DNA of 64,000 nt from Chitinophagales bacterium (GCA_022360175.1 JAKSDI010000114.1:58386-122385); one strand, 5' to 3'; positions 24,427 through 33,564 are shown, counted from the stretch's first letter. Numbers and translations: made by a program. The notes: generated from the letters alone by a model not told the origin.

Positions 24427-25263
24427 ATGAAAAAGATACTAGTTCCTACAGACTTTTCAGCAATTGCTGCCAATGCTTATCGTTTTGCACAACGATTAGC
24501 ACTGAAAGAAGAAGCGGAAATTACAGTAATACATACTCATCACCCTTCCTTCGACTACTCCAACCCGTATCTGGATTTACCGGCACAGGAGTTTGAGCAA
24601 GTAAAAAAAGAGTTGCTGAATAATTTCATGGGAGAACATACTTTACCTTCGAAAACTGGTGGTGTTGTGACGCTTCCTAAAGCAGAGCTACGCATCGGTT
24701 TTGCAGCAGAAGAGATCACCAGAGCAGCTAAAGAGGCAGATATTGTGATAATGGGCACAACTGGAGAAGGAAATTTATTAGAGAAAGTTTTTGGTAGTGT
24801 GTCTACATATGTTGCAAGCCATGCCAACTGCCCCGTATTATTGATACCTGGCAATTGTAGTTGCCGTGATTTTAGCAACATCGTCTATGCCAGTAATCAC
24901 CAACCAGCTGACGAAGTAATGCTCAAGCAGGTGGTAGGAATGATAGATATAGAACCCGCATCTGTTCACTTCGTTCATGTAGACGTGGATGAAGTAGAAG
25001 GAGATAATTATGAAATTCGCAAAGCTGCATTCAAGGACACAATGCAAACTGAAATGCCAGGAGTAGGGATTAATGAAGTTTCTATCGGTTGTGATGATGT
25101 ACAGAAAGGCATTATTAGTTATGCAGAGGATAATAATGTGGATTTAATTGTAATGGCTACTTCGCACCGGAGCTTTTTGGAACGAATGTTTCACAAGAGT
25201 GTGACTAAAGAAGCTGTTTTCCACACTACAATCCCATTAATGGTGCTGCATTACGATCAATAA
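24427..25263 (+). CDS. Tandem universal stress protein (UspA type)
   Basis: A 278-residue fusion of two Usp domains. The first carries the ATP-binding pattern G-x2-G-x9-G-S in GTTGEGNLLEKVFGS. The second has ATSHRSFLERMFHKSVTKE and lacks the full pattern. Typical Usp opening: KKILVPTDFSAIAANAYRFA. These proteins bind ATP and help survival under stress; molecular targets are not known. It follows the CBS gene and is closed by a strong terminator at 25291. Confidence 0.9.
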   Translation: MKKILVPTDFSAIAANAYRFAQRLALKEEAEITVIHTHHPSFDYSNPYLDLPAQEFEQVKKELLNNFMGEHTLPSKTGGVVTLPKAELRIGFAAEEITRAAKEADIVIMGTTGEGNLLEKVFGSVSTYVASHANCPVLLIPGNCSCRDFSNIVYASNHQPADEVMLKQVVGMIDIEPASVHFVHVDVDEVEGDNYEIRKAAFKDTMQTEMPGVGINEVSIGCDDVQKGIISYAEDNNVDLIVMATSHRSFLERMFHKSVTKEAVFHTTIPLMVLHYDQ

Positions 25264-25290
25264 GATTATCGTACACTTGCTCATATATAG

Positions 25291-25333
25291 TAATGGTAAG
25301 CAATTATGATATTGCTTACCATTATTTTATTTT
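25291..25333 (+). terminator. Strong intrinsic terminator after the Usp gene
   Basis: A perfect 14-base-pair stem, TAATGGTAAGCAAT with ATTGCTTACCATTA, has a six-base loop and is followed by TTTTATTTT. It starts 28 bases after the stop of the UspA-like gene. Confidence 0.9.
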
Positions 25334-25381
25334 AACGCGATTTTGAGTAAGGTTAGAAATAATTTTGTTTGATCACTTACT

Positions 25382-25548
25382 TAAGTGAATGATCACATTT
25401 AATTAATCTTTTTATGGTGGTATCTTTTTCTGATATTTTGCGTTCCGTCCTCACCTTGATAGCTTAGGCTATCAGGTTCCGGGCGTGCCCTAAATATCAA
25501 AAAAATCTACTCGACCAAAAAAGTAACCTAAATATGCTCACTCACTTA
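25382..25548. repeat. Full-length imperfect palindrome (MITE-like or structured element 1)
   Basis: The 167-base segment folds back on itself along almost its whole length. Ends are TAAGTGA and TCACTTA, and the apex is TGATAGC-TTAG-GCTATCA near 25465. Intermediate arm matches include TTTTTxTGATATTT. It overlaps the stop of the serine hydrolase gene ending at 25546. Ends TAAGTG/CACTTA and the GCGTT...CCTC sequence near the apex are shared with the element at 32226. Confidence 0.65.
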
Positions 25549-27195
25549 CATTTTTTTAAATAATAATCCCATAAGTTCAAATCCTATTATTTCATCGTCT
25601 CCATCTCTTATAAATTCTATTGGACTTATGGGTATTTCTAACACATCCTTTGATAGTGATTCCACTTCGTCTTTCCAGGCACCATTTCTATGATAATAAT
25701 ATAGTGTCCCATCTTCTAACTTTAGTTTTTTGCTAATCTGCAATTCTTTATTGAAATACTGCCCTTCGTATTCTTTTAATTCTATTCTCGAATGCTTATA
25801 AGGATGAAACTCTTTAAATAACCAGGGCTGTTTATTCTCTAAATCATCGTAGATGTATTGTTTTTGTTTTCCATCGAAGTTAAATTTAACAATAGCATTT
25901 CCGTCTTCACCAAATAGAAACTGATGATTGCTAATGGGAATAAGGGCTGCAATTTTATCTCCATCTAAAGTCAAAACTTGTAGCACATCATCTTTCAATT
26001 CGATTTTATTGACTTTTCTGTCTTCATCGTGCTTGTAGAACAAATAATAACCTTCGTACTTTTTTAATTCATCACCTGATACTTGGATTGCTTTGTTATT
26101 AATTGATTCATTGATAACTTCTTTTGAGGAAACATATAAATCAATAAGTTCAAAAAAGCGGTCTTTAAAATCCCAATCAAAAGTATTTTGAGTTGTAAAA
26201 AAGGCAAGGTCTAATTCTGGGAAATACAAGTATTTTGATACAAATCCGCTTATTATCATACCATCAAACCCCATGGCTTCGTATCCGTTATGAGTTTCAA
26301 ACTCAACGCCTAAACCGCTATTGATAACAGTCCCATTATTCAATTTGGCTTTGGTGTGCATTTTTTGCCATAGTTCGGGTGTACCAATAGTTGCATTTTT
26401 AAGATTCTGATGCCATTTAAACATATCATTTGGATTAGTAATGATTTGTCCGTCCCCTGTGTAAAATAATCCGTATTGATGTGTTTTGTAGAACTGCCCT
26501 TCATATTCTTGATAGCCAATAGCCCTGTTTTTTATAGTGCGGAAAACATCCGTATTTACAACTGTGTTTTCCATTTTTAGTGGCTCAAAAATATTTTGCT
26601 TCAGATAATCATCATAAGACAATCCTGAAGCTTTTTCTATAATGGATGCTAGTAAGATGTAGTTGGCATTGGTATAGTAGAAATATTCTCCGGGCTTAAA
26701 ATAAAGTTCATTAATGTTAGTAATTATGTTGATTAACATAGTGGGCCGTATATAATCACGGAAGTGAATATCACCTACTTCAAGATAATTGTCAACCTCT
26801 TTTATGCCACTAGTTTGATTCAATAGATGTTCTATTGTAGGATTTCCTTTTTTGTATTGTGGCAGATTTTCAATGTACTTATATGCCGGGTCTTTTATTG
26901 AGAGTTTCCCTTGATGTTCTAATAGCAAAATTGCTGCTGCAGTAAATTGTTTCCCAATTGAGCCAATATCAAAAACTGTTTCTTTTGTAATAGGGACATT
27001 GTAGTCAAGATGAGCATTGCCATATTGTTTTTCTAAAATAATTTCGTTGTTTTTAAATATAGCAATTGAAAACCCAGGTGAATTTTCTGTTACCTGGTAG
27101 AGTTTATCAATTTGAGTTTCTAAATTTTGACTAATTACTGCATCAGGAATTAAAACTATAGATAGAAAAAAAAATACAAATCGTGATTTAGTCAT
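25546..27195 (-). CDS. Secreted serine hydrolase of the beta-lactamase/class C fold
   Basis: The ATG at 27195 (a TTG at 27216 would add 7 residues) gives a 549-residue protein with signal peptide (MTKSRFVFFFLSIVLIPD). The penicillin-binding-type domain has SxxK in DIGSIGKQFTAAA and Y-x-N in FYYTNANY. The third motif is less certain. After about residue 380 there is a C-terminal extension with a beta-rich YEGYY...YEGQYF repeat, as in Bacteroidota DUF3471-like partners. It may be an esterase or peptidase; beta-lactamase activity is not implied. Its stop lies in the right arm of the palindromic element. Confidence 0.85.
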   Translation of the reverse strand: MTKSRFVFFFLSIVLIPDAVISQNLETQIDKLYQVTENSPGFSIAIFKNNEIILEKQYGNAHLDYNVPITKETVFDIGSIGKQFTAAAILLLEHQGKLSIKDPAYKYIENLPQYKKGNPTIEHLLNQTSGIKEVDNYLEVGDIHFRDYIRPTMLINIITNINELYFKPGEYFYYTNANYILLASIIEKASGLSYDDYLKQNIFEPLKMENTVVNTDVFRTIKNRAIGYQEYEGQFYKTHQYGLFYTGDGQIITNPNDMFKWHQNLKNATIGTPELWQKMHTKAKLNNGTVINSGLGVEFETHNGYEAMGFDGMIISGFVSKYLYFPELDLAFFTTQNTFDWDFKDRFFELIDLYVSSKEVINESINNKAIQVSGDELKKYEGYYLFYKHDEDRKVNKIELKDDVLQVLTLDGDKIAALIPISNHQFLFGEDGNAIVKFNFDGKQKQYIYDDLENKQPWLFKEFHPYKHSRIELKEYEGQYFNKELQISKKLKLEDGTLYYYHRNGAWKDEVESLSKDVLEIPISPIEFIRDGDDEIIGFELMGLLFKKM

Positions 27196-27237
27196 TTTTT
27201 GTGTTTTAAACAACAAAGAGATTTACCCCTATTAAAC

Positions 27238-27283
27238 TAAGGCACTAAAAATGAAGATATTAAATCATCTTTTTAGTGCCTTA
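27238..27283. terminator. Long inverted repeat upstream of the serine hydrolase
   Basis: TAAGGCACTAAAAATGA is mirrored by TCATCTTTTTAGTGCCTTA around an AT-rich loop, with a two-base bulge. It lies 42 bases upstream of the ATG at 27195 and downstream of the gene ending at 27511. It may end that upstream transcript. The sequence at 27284-27510 beside it shows no gene I can support. Confidence 0.5.
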
Positions 27284-27510
27284 ATATAATTTCTCTCCTG
27301 GCTCATAGCCGCTCCTTTCAATCATATGACCCGTCTGGGAATGGTATATGTACGGTGCTTCATCAGAAGAGCTTCCCACAGAACTGAAGTGGAAGTTATA
27401 TAAGTTTAGATCACTTGAACTCCATTAAAATATTGCATACTAATGGCTAATCTCTGCATTACCGAAATAGGCCTTGTTTTGAAGCAATTGGAGTAAGATG
27501 CTGAAAAAAA

Positions 27511-28194
27511 TTACTGGATTTGGCGAATACCTCCAGCGATGAAAGAACGGGTTGTTTTCATTTCAGGCTGGCCTTTATACGTAATTTCTCCTCCTGTATT
27601 TGCGTTAGCATCCAGGCGCTCATAAGCCGATACTTCAGCTTCTCCACCAGTACTGGCAGTGACTTCTGTACGTTGGCATTCTAAATCCATACCAAGATAC
27701 TGGCCACCAGTATTTGCGATGACATCCTGAGCATCTGCTGTTCCAGAAACAGTGAGTACTGCTCCTTCTACAGCACGAGCATTTAGGAGTTGTGCATTAA
27801 TTTCAATATCTACTTCACAGCCACTGCTTGCTCTTAAGCGTAAAGTATCTGCGTTCATTACTCCAGCATGATATATTTGAGCACCTGCACTAGCTCGCAA
27901 GTAATCAATAGCCTTATAACTTACTTCTACTTTGATATTGCCATGACCTTTTATCAGCCCTTCGAGATATTGTATTTTTAAAGTATTGCCACTGATATAT
28001 ACCGTAACATCATCTGGCGAAATTCCTTCTGCATACACCGTAGCACTATTGCCTGCTCCCTGAACAAGGCTTACTTCAATATCACCACTTATCGCAATTT
28101 CATTAAAATCATCTAACTTTCGAGTATCCTGCGCTTCAACAAAGAAAAACAAGCTTGAGAGTAAAAATAGGGTAGTTGATAAGATCGCTTTCAT
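27511..28194 (-). CDS. GIN-domain (DUF2807) secreted adhesin-like protein
   Basis: A 227-residue protein with signal peptide (MKAILSTTLFLLSSLFFFVE). A head-GIN domain fills the rest: NEIAISGDIEVSLVQGAGNS, KVEVSYKAIDYLRASAGAQI, TGGEAEVSAYERLDANANTG and TGGEITYKG. The right-handed beta-solenoid pattern with repeated A-x-T-G-G/S-G-x is clear. The family occurs in envelope-associated Bacteroidota proteins; a binding or adhesive role is proposed but unproven. The length is normal for a single-domain member. Confidence 0.9.
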   Translation of the reverse strand: MKAILSTTLFLLSSLFFFVEAQDTRKLDDFNEIAISGDIEVSLVQGAGNSATVYAEGISPDDVTVYISGNTLKIQYLEGLIKGHGNIKVEVSYKAIDYLRASAGAQIYHAGVMNADTLRLRASSGCEVDIEINAQLLNARAVEGAVLTVSGTADAQDVIANTGGQYLGMDLECQRTEVTASTGGEAEVSAYERLDANANTGGEITYKGQPEMKTTRSFIAGGIRQIQ

Positions 28195-28325
28195 TTTTTA
28201 AGATGTTTGGTCTGCTATTGAGATGTTTTAAAACGATCTTTTCCCCTATTCCTTTCTCTGAAATTTATAATCCTATACTTCCTATATAAAAAGAGAGCGG
28301 CTCTAAATTGTCCACTTTATCGAAA

Positions 28326-29144
28326 TTATTTAAAAATATCGACAGTAGCTTTTTTTGAAAAAGGTTGCTCAAAAAAAGAAGATAGCACGGTGTTGAATAA
28401 ATCTGTTTTTTCGTAGGCACCAAAATGCGTAGCGCCAGGCATGATAAATAGATTTGCATTTTCGATATGATTAAAAATATCAATCGTATGTTCTAGTTTG
28501 ATAGCATCTCGGTCGCCGCTCATAATCAGTACTGGAGCCTTGATTTGTGCCAAATCATCATAACTTATATTAGGTTGATACTTCAATAAGGTAAACAACC
28601 TCCTTTCATGTTCGTCTTTTGTTTTTTCAAGTGTTGCTTCTACCCAGTTGACGATGGAACTGTAGACAGCAGATGTATCAGGCCTGATATTGGCCCCAAA
28701 GGCTGCCATCCTTTTTACTTTATCCGGATAATCTATCGCAAGTAATAAGCCTATAATACCACCATCACTTTGCCCCCAAATTAAACACGAATCAATATCG
28801 AGATAATTCAAAAGTGCGTTATAATCACTTGTCATATTTTTATAAGTAAGGCTGTCTCCTAAGTCTTCCGATTTACCATGTGACCTGCTATCAGCTGCGA
28901 TGACTTTATATTTTTTCTTAAAATATTCTATACGCTTCGAATGTCCTTTAATAGAACCTCCATTTCCATGAATCAACAAAAGAGGTTCGCCTTCGCCATA
29001 AACTTCATAATACATTTTAAAGCCATTGATTAAGATATGTCCTCCAGCTGCTGGATTATTGCCATATTCTATCTGGGCTTCTTGCGCATAAGAAGAGCTA
29101 CAACAAAATAAAAATAGTACGAGTAGTAGATAAAGTTGGTTCAT
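28326..29144 (-). CDS. Secreted alpha/beta hydrolase
   Basis: A 272-residue protein with signal peptide (MNQLYLLLVLFLFCCSSSYA). The hydrolase fold has the oxyanion region LLLIHGNGGSIKGH, nucleophile elbow WGQSDGG (G-x-S-x-G), a candidate Asp in LIMSGDRD and a His in GATHFGAYE. It resembles small-molecule esterases or epoxide hydrolase-like enzymes. No operon partner is evident; it sits 54 bases from the YndJ gene on the same strand. Confidence 0.88.
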   Translation of the reverse strand: MNQLYLLLVLFLFCCSSSYAQEAQIEYGNNPAAGGHILINGFKMYYEVYGEGEPLLLIHGNGGSIKGHSKRIEYFKKKYKVIAADSRSHGKSEDLGDSLTYKNMTSDYNALLNYLDIDSCLIWGQSDGGIIGLLLAIDYPDKVKRMAAFGANIRPDTSAVYSSIVNWVEATLEKTKDEHERRLFTLLKYQPNISYDDLAQIKAPVLIMSGDRDAIKLEHTIDIFNHIENANLFIMPGATHFGAYEKTDLFNTVLSSFFEQPFSKKATVDIFK

Positions 29145-29198
29145 GATGCTTTAGTATCAATTGAGTAAATTGTTTTTTTGAATGACGGGACAAGGAAC

Positions 29199-30122
29199 TC
29201 AATTGTTGCAGTAAGTGCCAGGATAAACCTTAGGCTCCTGGAGGTAAATACCTAATATCAACATTCCCAACCCCGCTGCATTTAAGGTACCATGGGTTGA
29301 ATACATAAATGGAATGTCCAACCAAGCTATACTAACAATAGGCCGTATTGCATATAAAAAAGCCAGTCCCATCCCAACTAAAAGACATAAGCTTCCAATT
29401 CTGAATAATCGATGGTAAGAATTTTTCACATCTAATTTAATAATGGAAAAGGCAAGTCCTCCTCCTCCAATAGCCATCATCACTCCTCCTATGGTTTCCA
29501 GCCAGATTTGTTGAGTATAATGAGTCAATGTAATACCTGCTGCAGTAAGCGGCATTGCCAGCATCGCTAAGTACGCAAAAAAACGATTCAATGGGGTAGG
29601 AGTATTCAATTGCAAATAAGAACAAATATACATTAGCATAAAACCCGCAAAGTGAAAATGGGCTGCGGTCAATAGTACTATAACCTTACTAAAGCCTAAT
29701 GGCCGATACTCCATTATCGCTGCTATTGCCCAGCTCGCTCCTACAATCAAAAAAAGACCTGCTGCCAATAGAAACAGATTTTTTCTTCTTTCTTTTATCA
29801 TTCGTTGAAGCATATAAACAAATGTGTAGACAGCTAGCAATAGCCATGGAGCAGCAAGAAAAACGGCGTAAACCTTGTAAGGAATAAATATGGATAACGT
29901 AAAACACAAGCCTGCTGCAACTGCTATAAAAAAAGTTTTTTCAGGATAATTGTACTCATTTCTCATTGAGCTAAGTGATAAAGGCACCCATATCAGAATA
30001 GCAGACAAAACAAGCATATATACCCAAGGAGAGGCAAACTTGCAGGCATATACTCCTATAGATGCAATTGTATAAGTAGATAGATTCAATAACCAAGCCA
30101 GCAAACGATTATATTTCTTCAT
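29199..30122 (-). CDS. YndJ-family membrane protein
   Basis: A 307-residue polytopic protein with about eight to ten membrane helices. AHFHFAGFMLMYICSYLQLN and the late STHGTLNAAGLGMLILG are the His-containing motifs of YndJ, a membrane family of unknown transport function. The frame overlaps the DUF1990 gene by 14 bases (30109-30122), which suggests coupled translation. No substrate is known. Confidence 0.8.
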   Translation of the reverse strand: MKKYNRLLAWLLNLSTYTIASIGVYACKFASPWVYMLVLSAILIWVPLSLSSMRNEYNYPEKTFFIAVAAGLCFTLSIFIPYKVYAVFLAAPWLLLAVYTFVYMLQRMIKERRKNLFLLAAGLFLIVGASWAIAAIMEYRPLGFSKVIVLLTAAHFHFAGFMLMYICSYLQLNTPTPLNRFFAYLAMLAMPLTAAGITLTHYTQQIWLETIGGVMMAIGGGGLAFSIIKLDVKNSYHRLFRIGSLCLLVGMGLAFLYAIRPIVSIAWLDIPFMYSTHGTLNAAGLGMLILGIYLQEPKVYPGTYCNN

Positions 30123-30684
30123 CTTCGATTGCTTTTAACATCATTTCTCTCGATTGCCGAACAAACTTCTTTTGGAAATACCGTGCGAGAGGGTAAGCCA
30201 CTTTTGTCAACCAGACATTAGGCCGAGAGAAAGCTGAAATTTGATACCAGACCTGATTATTTTCATCACGATACACTTCAAAACATTCTTCGCCCTGCTC
30301 TACATGCCCTTGCAAAGTGCCATAAGCAAACCCAAACCTGTTCTCTTCATTAATTGTATACACTATCCTACAGCTATTGTACCACCACAGTCCCATTAAT
30401 TGGAACAATACCACGACCTCTTGCCCTTTTTCAATTGGGAGACAAAGAGGATAAATTTGTGTCCAGTCAGGCGGAAACATTTTCCATTTTTTTATCAATT
30501 CACATGCTTGGTGAAATACCAAAGCACCTTCTCCCAGCAGCACCCGATTACGATCATGCTTATAAGCTTTCGGGAAATCCCCGGCAGAAGCGCCTATCGC
30601 GGTATATGTGTAAGAGGCAAACCTTTGCTGCTTGTGAAAATGATATAGCTGTTTTTCAGTTGGATTGGTCATTTGAATTTTCAT
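30109..30684 (-). CDS. DUF1990 protein
   Basis: The 191-residue protein fits DUF1990: YTAIGASAGDFPKAYKHDRN, LGEGALVFHQACELIKKWKM, VQTYT-like FAYGTLQGHVEQGEECFEVY and VWYQISAFSRPN. The fold is a START/SRPBCC-like lipid- or ligand-binding domain. No signal peptide or membrane helix. Overlap with the YndJ gene makes one transcription unit likely; both genes are also neighbours in some Bacillus genomes. Confidence 0.85.
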   Translation of the reverse strand: MKIQMTNPTEKQLYHFHKQQRFASYTYTAIGASAGDFPKAYKHDRNRVLLGEGALVFHQACELIKKWKMFPPDWTQIYPLCLPIEKGQEVVVLFQLMGLWWYNSCRIVYTINEENRFGFAYGTLQGHVEQGEECFEVYRDENNQVWYQISAFSRPNVWLTKVAYPLARYFQKKFVRQSREMMLKAIEDEEI

Positions 30685-30797
30685 AATTCAAAAATATATT
30701 CAATTTTCATTATTTTCAATTATTTCTGAAAATATTATTTACTGTTTTTTCTATCATTGGGCTCAGAATAACAACAGATACTTAAGCATTATCAAAT

Positions 30798-31586
30798 ATG
30801 AGACTTGCATTAATCATTCTCCCTTTGTTCTTTTCTCTACTCTTATCAGGCCAAAATAAGGCTAGCATCTTCCCACAGCTCAAAGGCAAAGCACTAGAAC
30901 AAGCTGTAATAGAATCGTACAAGCCTGCTACTGTTCTCAACTATAGCCGGGCGAGAGATTTAATGTATGCGAAAATTGATAACTATCAGGATACTGTTTA
31001 TGGCATTTATTCCAGGCATGGTATTTATTTGCCGAAAGGAATAGACCCTTCACAGCACTTATATAAGGATGGTGATCCAAATGGAATTAATTGCGAACAT
31101 GTTTGGCCAAGAAGCAAAGGAGCTGCTCAAGGGAATGCCAAGTCAGATATGCATCATTTATTTCCCGCCAGGGTAGCAGTCAATCAGGCTCGAGGCAATG
31201 ATCCTTTTGGTGAAGTTCCGGATATACAAACTCAATGGTGGTATTATCAGTCATTTGGAAGAAACAGTCAACCTGCTTCTTTTTCGAAAGATAATTACAG
31301 CGAATCAGGCCATGGAATATTTGAGCCTCGCGAGGATAAAAAAGGAGATATAGCAAGGGCTATGTTTTATTTTTATACAATGTATCGCCAGGAAGCAGGT
31401 GCAGAAGGCCGTGCATTTTTCATGCGCCAGCTTTCTACATTGTGTCAATGGCATCAGATGGACCCACCGGATCAGCAGGAAATCAAGCGCACAAAAGCCA
31501 TTAGCCATCATCAAGATGGGAAAGTCAATCCATTTATTACGGATCCCAGTTTACCTGGCCGGATATATTGTGGTTCTACTGAATAA
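30798..31586 (+). CDS. Secreted endonuclease I (NucM/EndA type)
   Basis: A 262-residue protein with a signal peptide (MRLALIILPLFFSLLLSGQ). The beta-beta-alpha metal nuclease core is clear: INCEHVWPRSKGAAQGNAKS and MHHLFPARVAVNQARGNDPF. His in CEHVWP is the expected general base. It would digest extracellular or periplasmic DNA for nutrients or defence against free DNA. The 3' end overlaps the convergent TlpA-like gene by 11 bases. Confidence 0.92.
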   Translation: MRLALIILPLFFSLLLSGQNKASIFPQLKGKALEQAVIESYKPATVLNYSRARDLMYAKIDNYQDTVYGIYSRHGIYLPKGIDPSQHLYKDGDPNGINCEHVWPRSKGAAQGNAKSDMHHLFPARVAVNQARGNDPFGEVPDIQTQWWYYQSFGRNSQPASFSKDNYSESGHGIFEPREDKKGDIARAMFYFYTMYRQEAGAEGRAFFMRQLSTLCQWHQMDPPDQQEIKRTKAISHHQDGKVNPFITDPSLPGRIYCGSTE

Positions 31587-32088
31587 TAGATTTTATCTTG
31601 GCTTCATTTTCATGTGAGGCCCAATTTTGTCCACCTTCTTCTTCGTAAGCAATTTCTCCTTTTTTATTAATGAGTATTGTGGTAGGCAATTTCACTACAT
31701 AGGCGTCAATGTAGTCTATATTGAGTTGTCCAAAATCAAACGTTAAGTTTTTAGAGCGTCTGAAGTTTCGAATTTTATCCAATTCCTCTGTACTTACTGC
31801 CAGGAATACAACCTCATCACCATATTTTTTATACAATGTCTCTATACTACCCATTTCTGATACACAGGGAGCGCACCAGGTGGCCCAAAAGTTGAGAAAA
31901 ATTGGTTTGCCTGCTAAATTTTTCAAAGGATAAGAACGGCCATTTGTATCTGTAATGCTTATTTTTTCCAGGCGTTCACCTAATTTAGCCTTAGTATTGG
32001 TAGTAGGTTGTTTACTTACAATATGACAAGCATTGTTTAGCAATCCCAAGCTTGTCAAAATTAATAATAAAATAATATATCTATTCAT
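31576..32088 (-). CDS. TlpA-like thioredoxin-fold lipoprotein
   Basis: A 170-residue protein with a hydrophobic N-terminus ending in LLNNAC (possible lipobox). The thioredoxin fold carries the redox motif WATWCAPCVSEM and the cis-Pro region VKLPTTILINKKGEI. It would keep periplasmic thiols reduced, for example in cytochrome maturation or against oxidative stress. It overlaps the convergent endonuclease gene. Confidence 0.88.
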   Translation of the reverse strand: MNRYIILLLILTSLGLLNNACHIVSKQPTTNTKAKLGERLEKISITDTNGRSYPLKNLAGKPIFLNFWATWCAPCVSEMGSIETLYKKYGDEVVFLAVSTEELDKIRNFRRSKNLTFDFGQLNIDYIDAYVVKLPTTILINKKGEIAYEEEGGQNWASHENEAKIKSIIQ

Positions 32089-32225
32089 TATATTTCAAAA
32101 GTCTTTATTAAATTTACACTTAATAAAATTAAAAATATTTAGCTCACCCGCAAGTTTCAGTGACCGACTCCCAACTCACCCGTCTGTAATGTGAACGCAT
32201 TATTTCTAACTTAATTTTTCAAACA
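32089..32225. other. Intergenic region before the palindromic element
   Basis: AT-rich DNA between the TlpA-like start and the element at 32226. I see no gene. It must carry the promoter of the TlpA-like gene on the minus strand, and part of the control region for the OmpA gene. Confidence 0.4.
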
Positions 32226-32388
32226 TAAGTGCTAAGACAAATTAAATCACATATTATCTTGAGCCAATTTTCATCCTATCCAGCGTTAGAAATCCTCGTC
32301 GAAGTACCACTTCGCCTACGTTTTCTGCCTTGCCCAGAATGAAAATTCTTCTCAATATAATGGTGCCACAATTTTGTCTTAGCACTTA
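32226..32388. repeat. Full-length imperfect palindrome (MITE-like or structured element 2)
   Basis: The 163-base element begins TAAGTGCTAAGACAAA and ends TTTGTCTTAGCACTTA, a perfect 16-base inverted pair. Further inner arm pairs are AATTTTCAT/ATGAAAATT (32266-32274 and 32339-32347), and CGAAGT/ACTTCG at the apex. It lies 24 bases before the OmpA start. Both ends contain TA, consistent with a TA-targeting element, but mobility is not shown. Confidence 0.7.
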
Positions 32389-32412
32389 CAGTAAAACGAA
32401 AAACAGACGATT

Positions 32413-33510
32413 ATGAGAAATGTCTTTTTTACTCTTTTATGCATTTTAGGTTTTGCTACTCTTAGTTATGCACAGCCCGCCAATCCTGTTCCTGGTAAAT
32501 GTTATGTACGTTGTATCACTCCTGACGTTTGGGAAGACAAGGAAGTAACCGTATTGGTAAAACCTGCCCATAAAAAGCTTGAAGCGGTACCTGCTGAATA
32601 CAAAACAGTTGAAAAACAAGTAATGATCAAGCCTGCTTCTAAGAAGTATGTTTATGTACCTGCTGAGTACAAAACAGTTACTGAAGAGATGCGCGTTGAG
32701 GATGTATACAATGAGGTTTCTATCAAGGCGGCAAGTTTTGCTGCTGGCACTGAAGAAATTGTTGCAAAACCTGCTTATGCTAGCTTTGAATATCAGCGTG
32801 CTATGGCAAATTGTAAATCTAATGACCCACGTGATTGCATGACACTATGCTACGTTGAGCATCCTGAAGAAAAGCGTGCAGTAGCAATTGAAACTTTGGC
32901 AAACGATGCTAGCTACACAGCTGCCGAAAAAGGAGGTAAAGTAATCACTGTCACTAAACAGGAAGAAGTCAGTCCTGCCAGAGTTGATGAAATTGAAATT
33001 CCTGCGGTATACGAAACCATCGAAGTACGTGAACTTGTATCTGATGAGACGGTTCGCGAAGTAGCAGTTGAAGCAGTATACCGTACAGAAACGGTTCGGG
33101 TACTGAAAGAAAAGGGTGGTATTGAAGTTTGGGAAGAAATTGATTGTGAATTGACAGACTATAACGTGCTACCAATTTTCTACGAATTAGGTAGTGCTCG
33201 TCTAACTAGTGCATCTCGTAAAATAATTGACGATAAGTTATACAAGTTGATGAAAGAGAAGTCTAATGTAAGAATCGAAATCAGCTCTCACACTGATTCT
33301 CGTGGTTCTTCTGCTTCCAACCAGGATTTGTCTCAGCGTCGTGCCCAGTCAGTAGTAAATTATCTGGTATCTAAGGGTATCAACCGTAGCCGCCTGGTTG
33401 CTCAGGGTTATGGTGAGACTCGACTAGTAAATGGCTGTAAAGATGGTGTTGAATGCTCAGAAGCAGATCATCAGAAAAACCGCCGTACTGAATTTCGTGT
33501 AATTGAATAA
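32413..33510 (+). CDS. OmpA-family outer membrane/peptidoglycan-linked protein with repeated VPAEYKTV motif
   Basis: A 365-residue protein: signal peptide ([20 protein letters not shown]), an N-terminal half with beta-strand repeats ([18 protein letters not shown] and [18 protein letters not shown], plus looser copies such as [13 protein letters not shown]) and a C-terminal OmpA domain at about 250-365. The OmpA part has [20 protein letters not shown] and AQGYGETR, including the Asp and Arg that bind diaminopimelate. It probably bridges outer membrane and cell wall. Its short 5' region contains the palindromic element at 32226. A bidirectional terminator follows. Confidence 0.9.
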   Translation: MRNVFFTLLCILGFATLSYAQPANPVPGKCYVRCITPDVWEDKEVTVLVKPAHKKLEAVPAEYKTVEKQVMIKPASKKYVYVPAEYKTVTEEMRVEDVYNEVSIKAASFAAGTEEIVAKPAYASFEYQRAMANCKSNDPRDCMTLCYVEHPEEKRAVAIETLANDASYTAAEKGGKVITVTKQEEVSPARVDEIEIPAVYETIEVRELVSDETVREVAVEAVYRTETVRVLKEKGGIEVWEEIDCELTDYNVLPIFYELGSARLTSASRKIIDDKLYKLMKEKSNVRIEISSHTDSRGSSASNQDLSQRRAQSVVNYLVSKGINRSRLVAQGYGETRLVNGCKDGVECSEADHQKNRRTEFRVIE

Positions 33511-33564
33511 TTCAGTTTAAGCAAAACTGCTTTCCAGGCTAGATAGAATGCCTGGATATACAAC

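Noticed and set aside
27301..27480. Possible transposase or intron-encoded protein remnant
   Set aside because: Only a short open stretch was seen; no conserved motif could be recognised, so it is recorded as unexplained.
28265..28483. Short ORF 3' of the alpha/beta hydrolase gene on the minus strand
   Set aside because: It overlaps the 3' end of the larger hydrolase gene in another frame and has no features.
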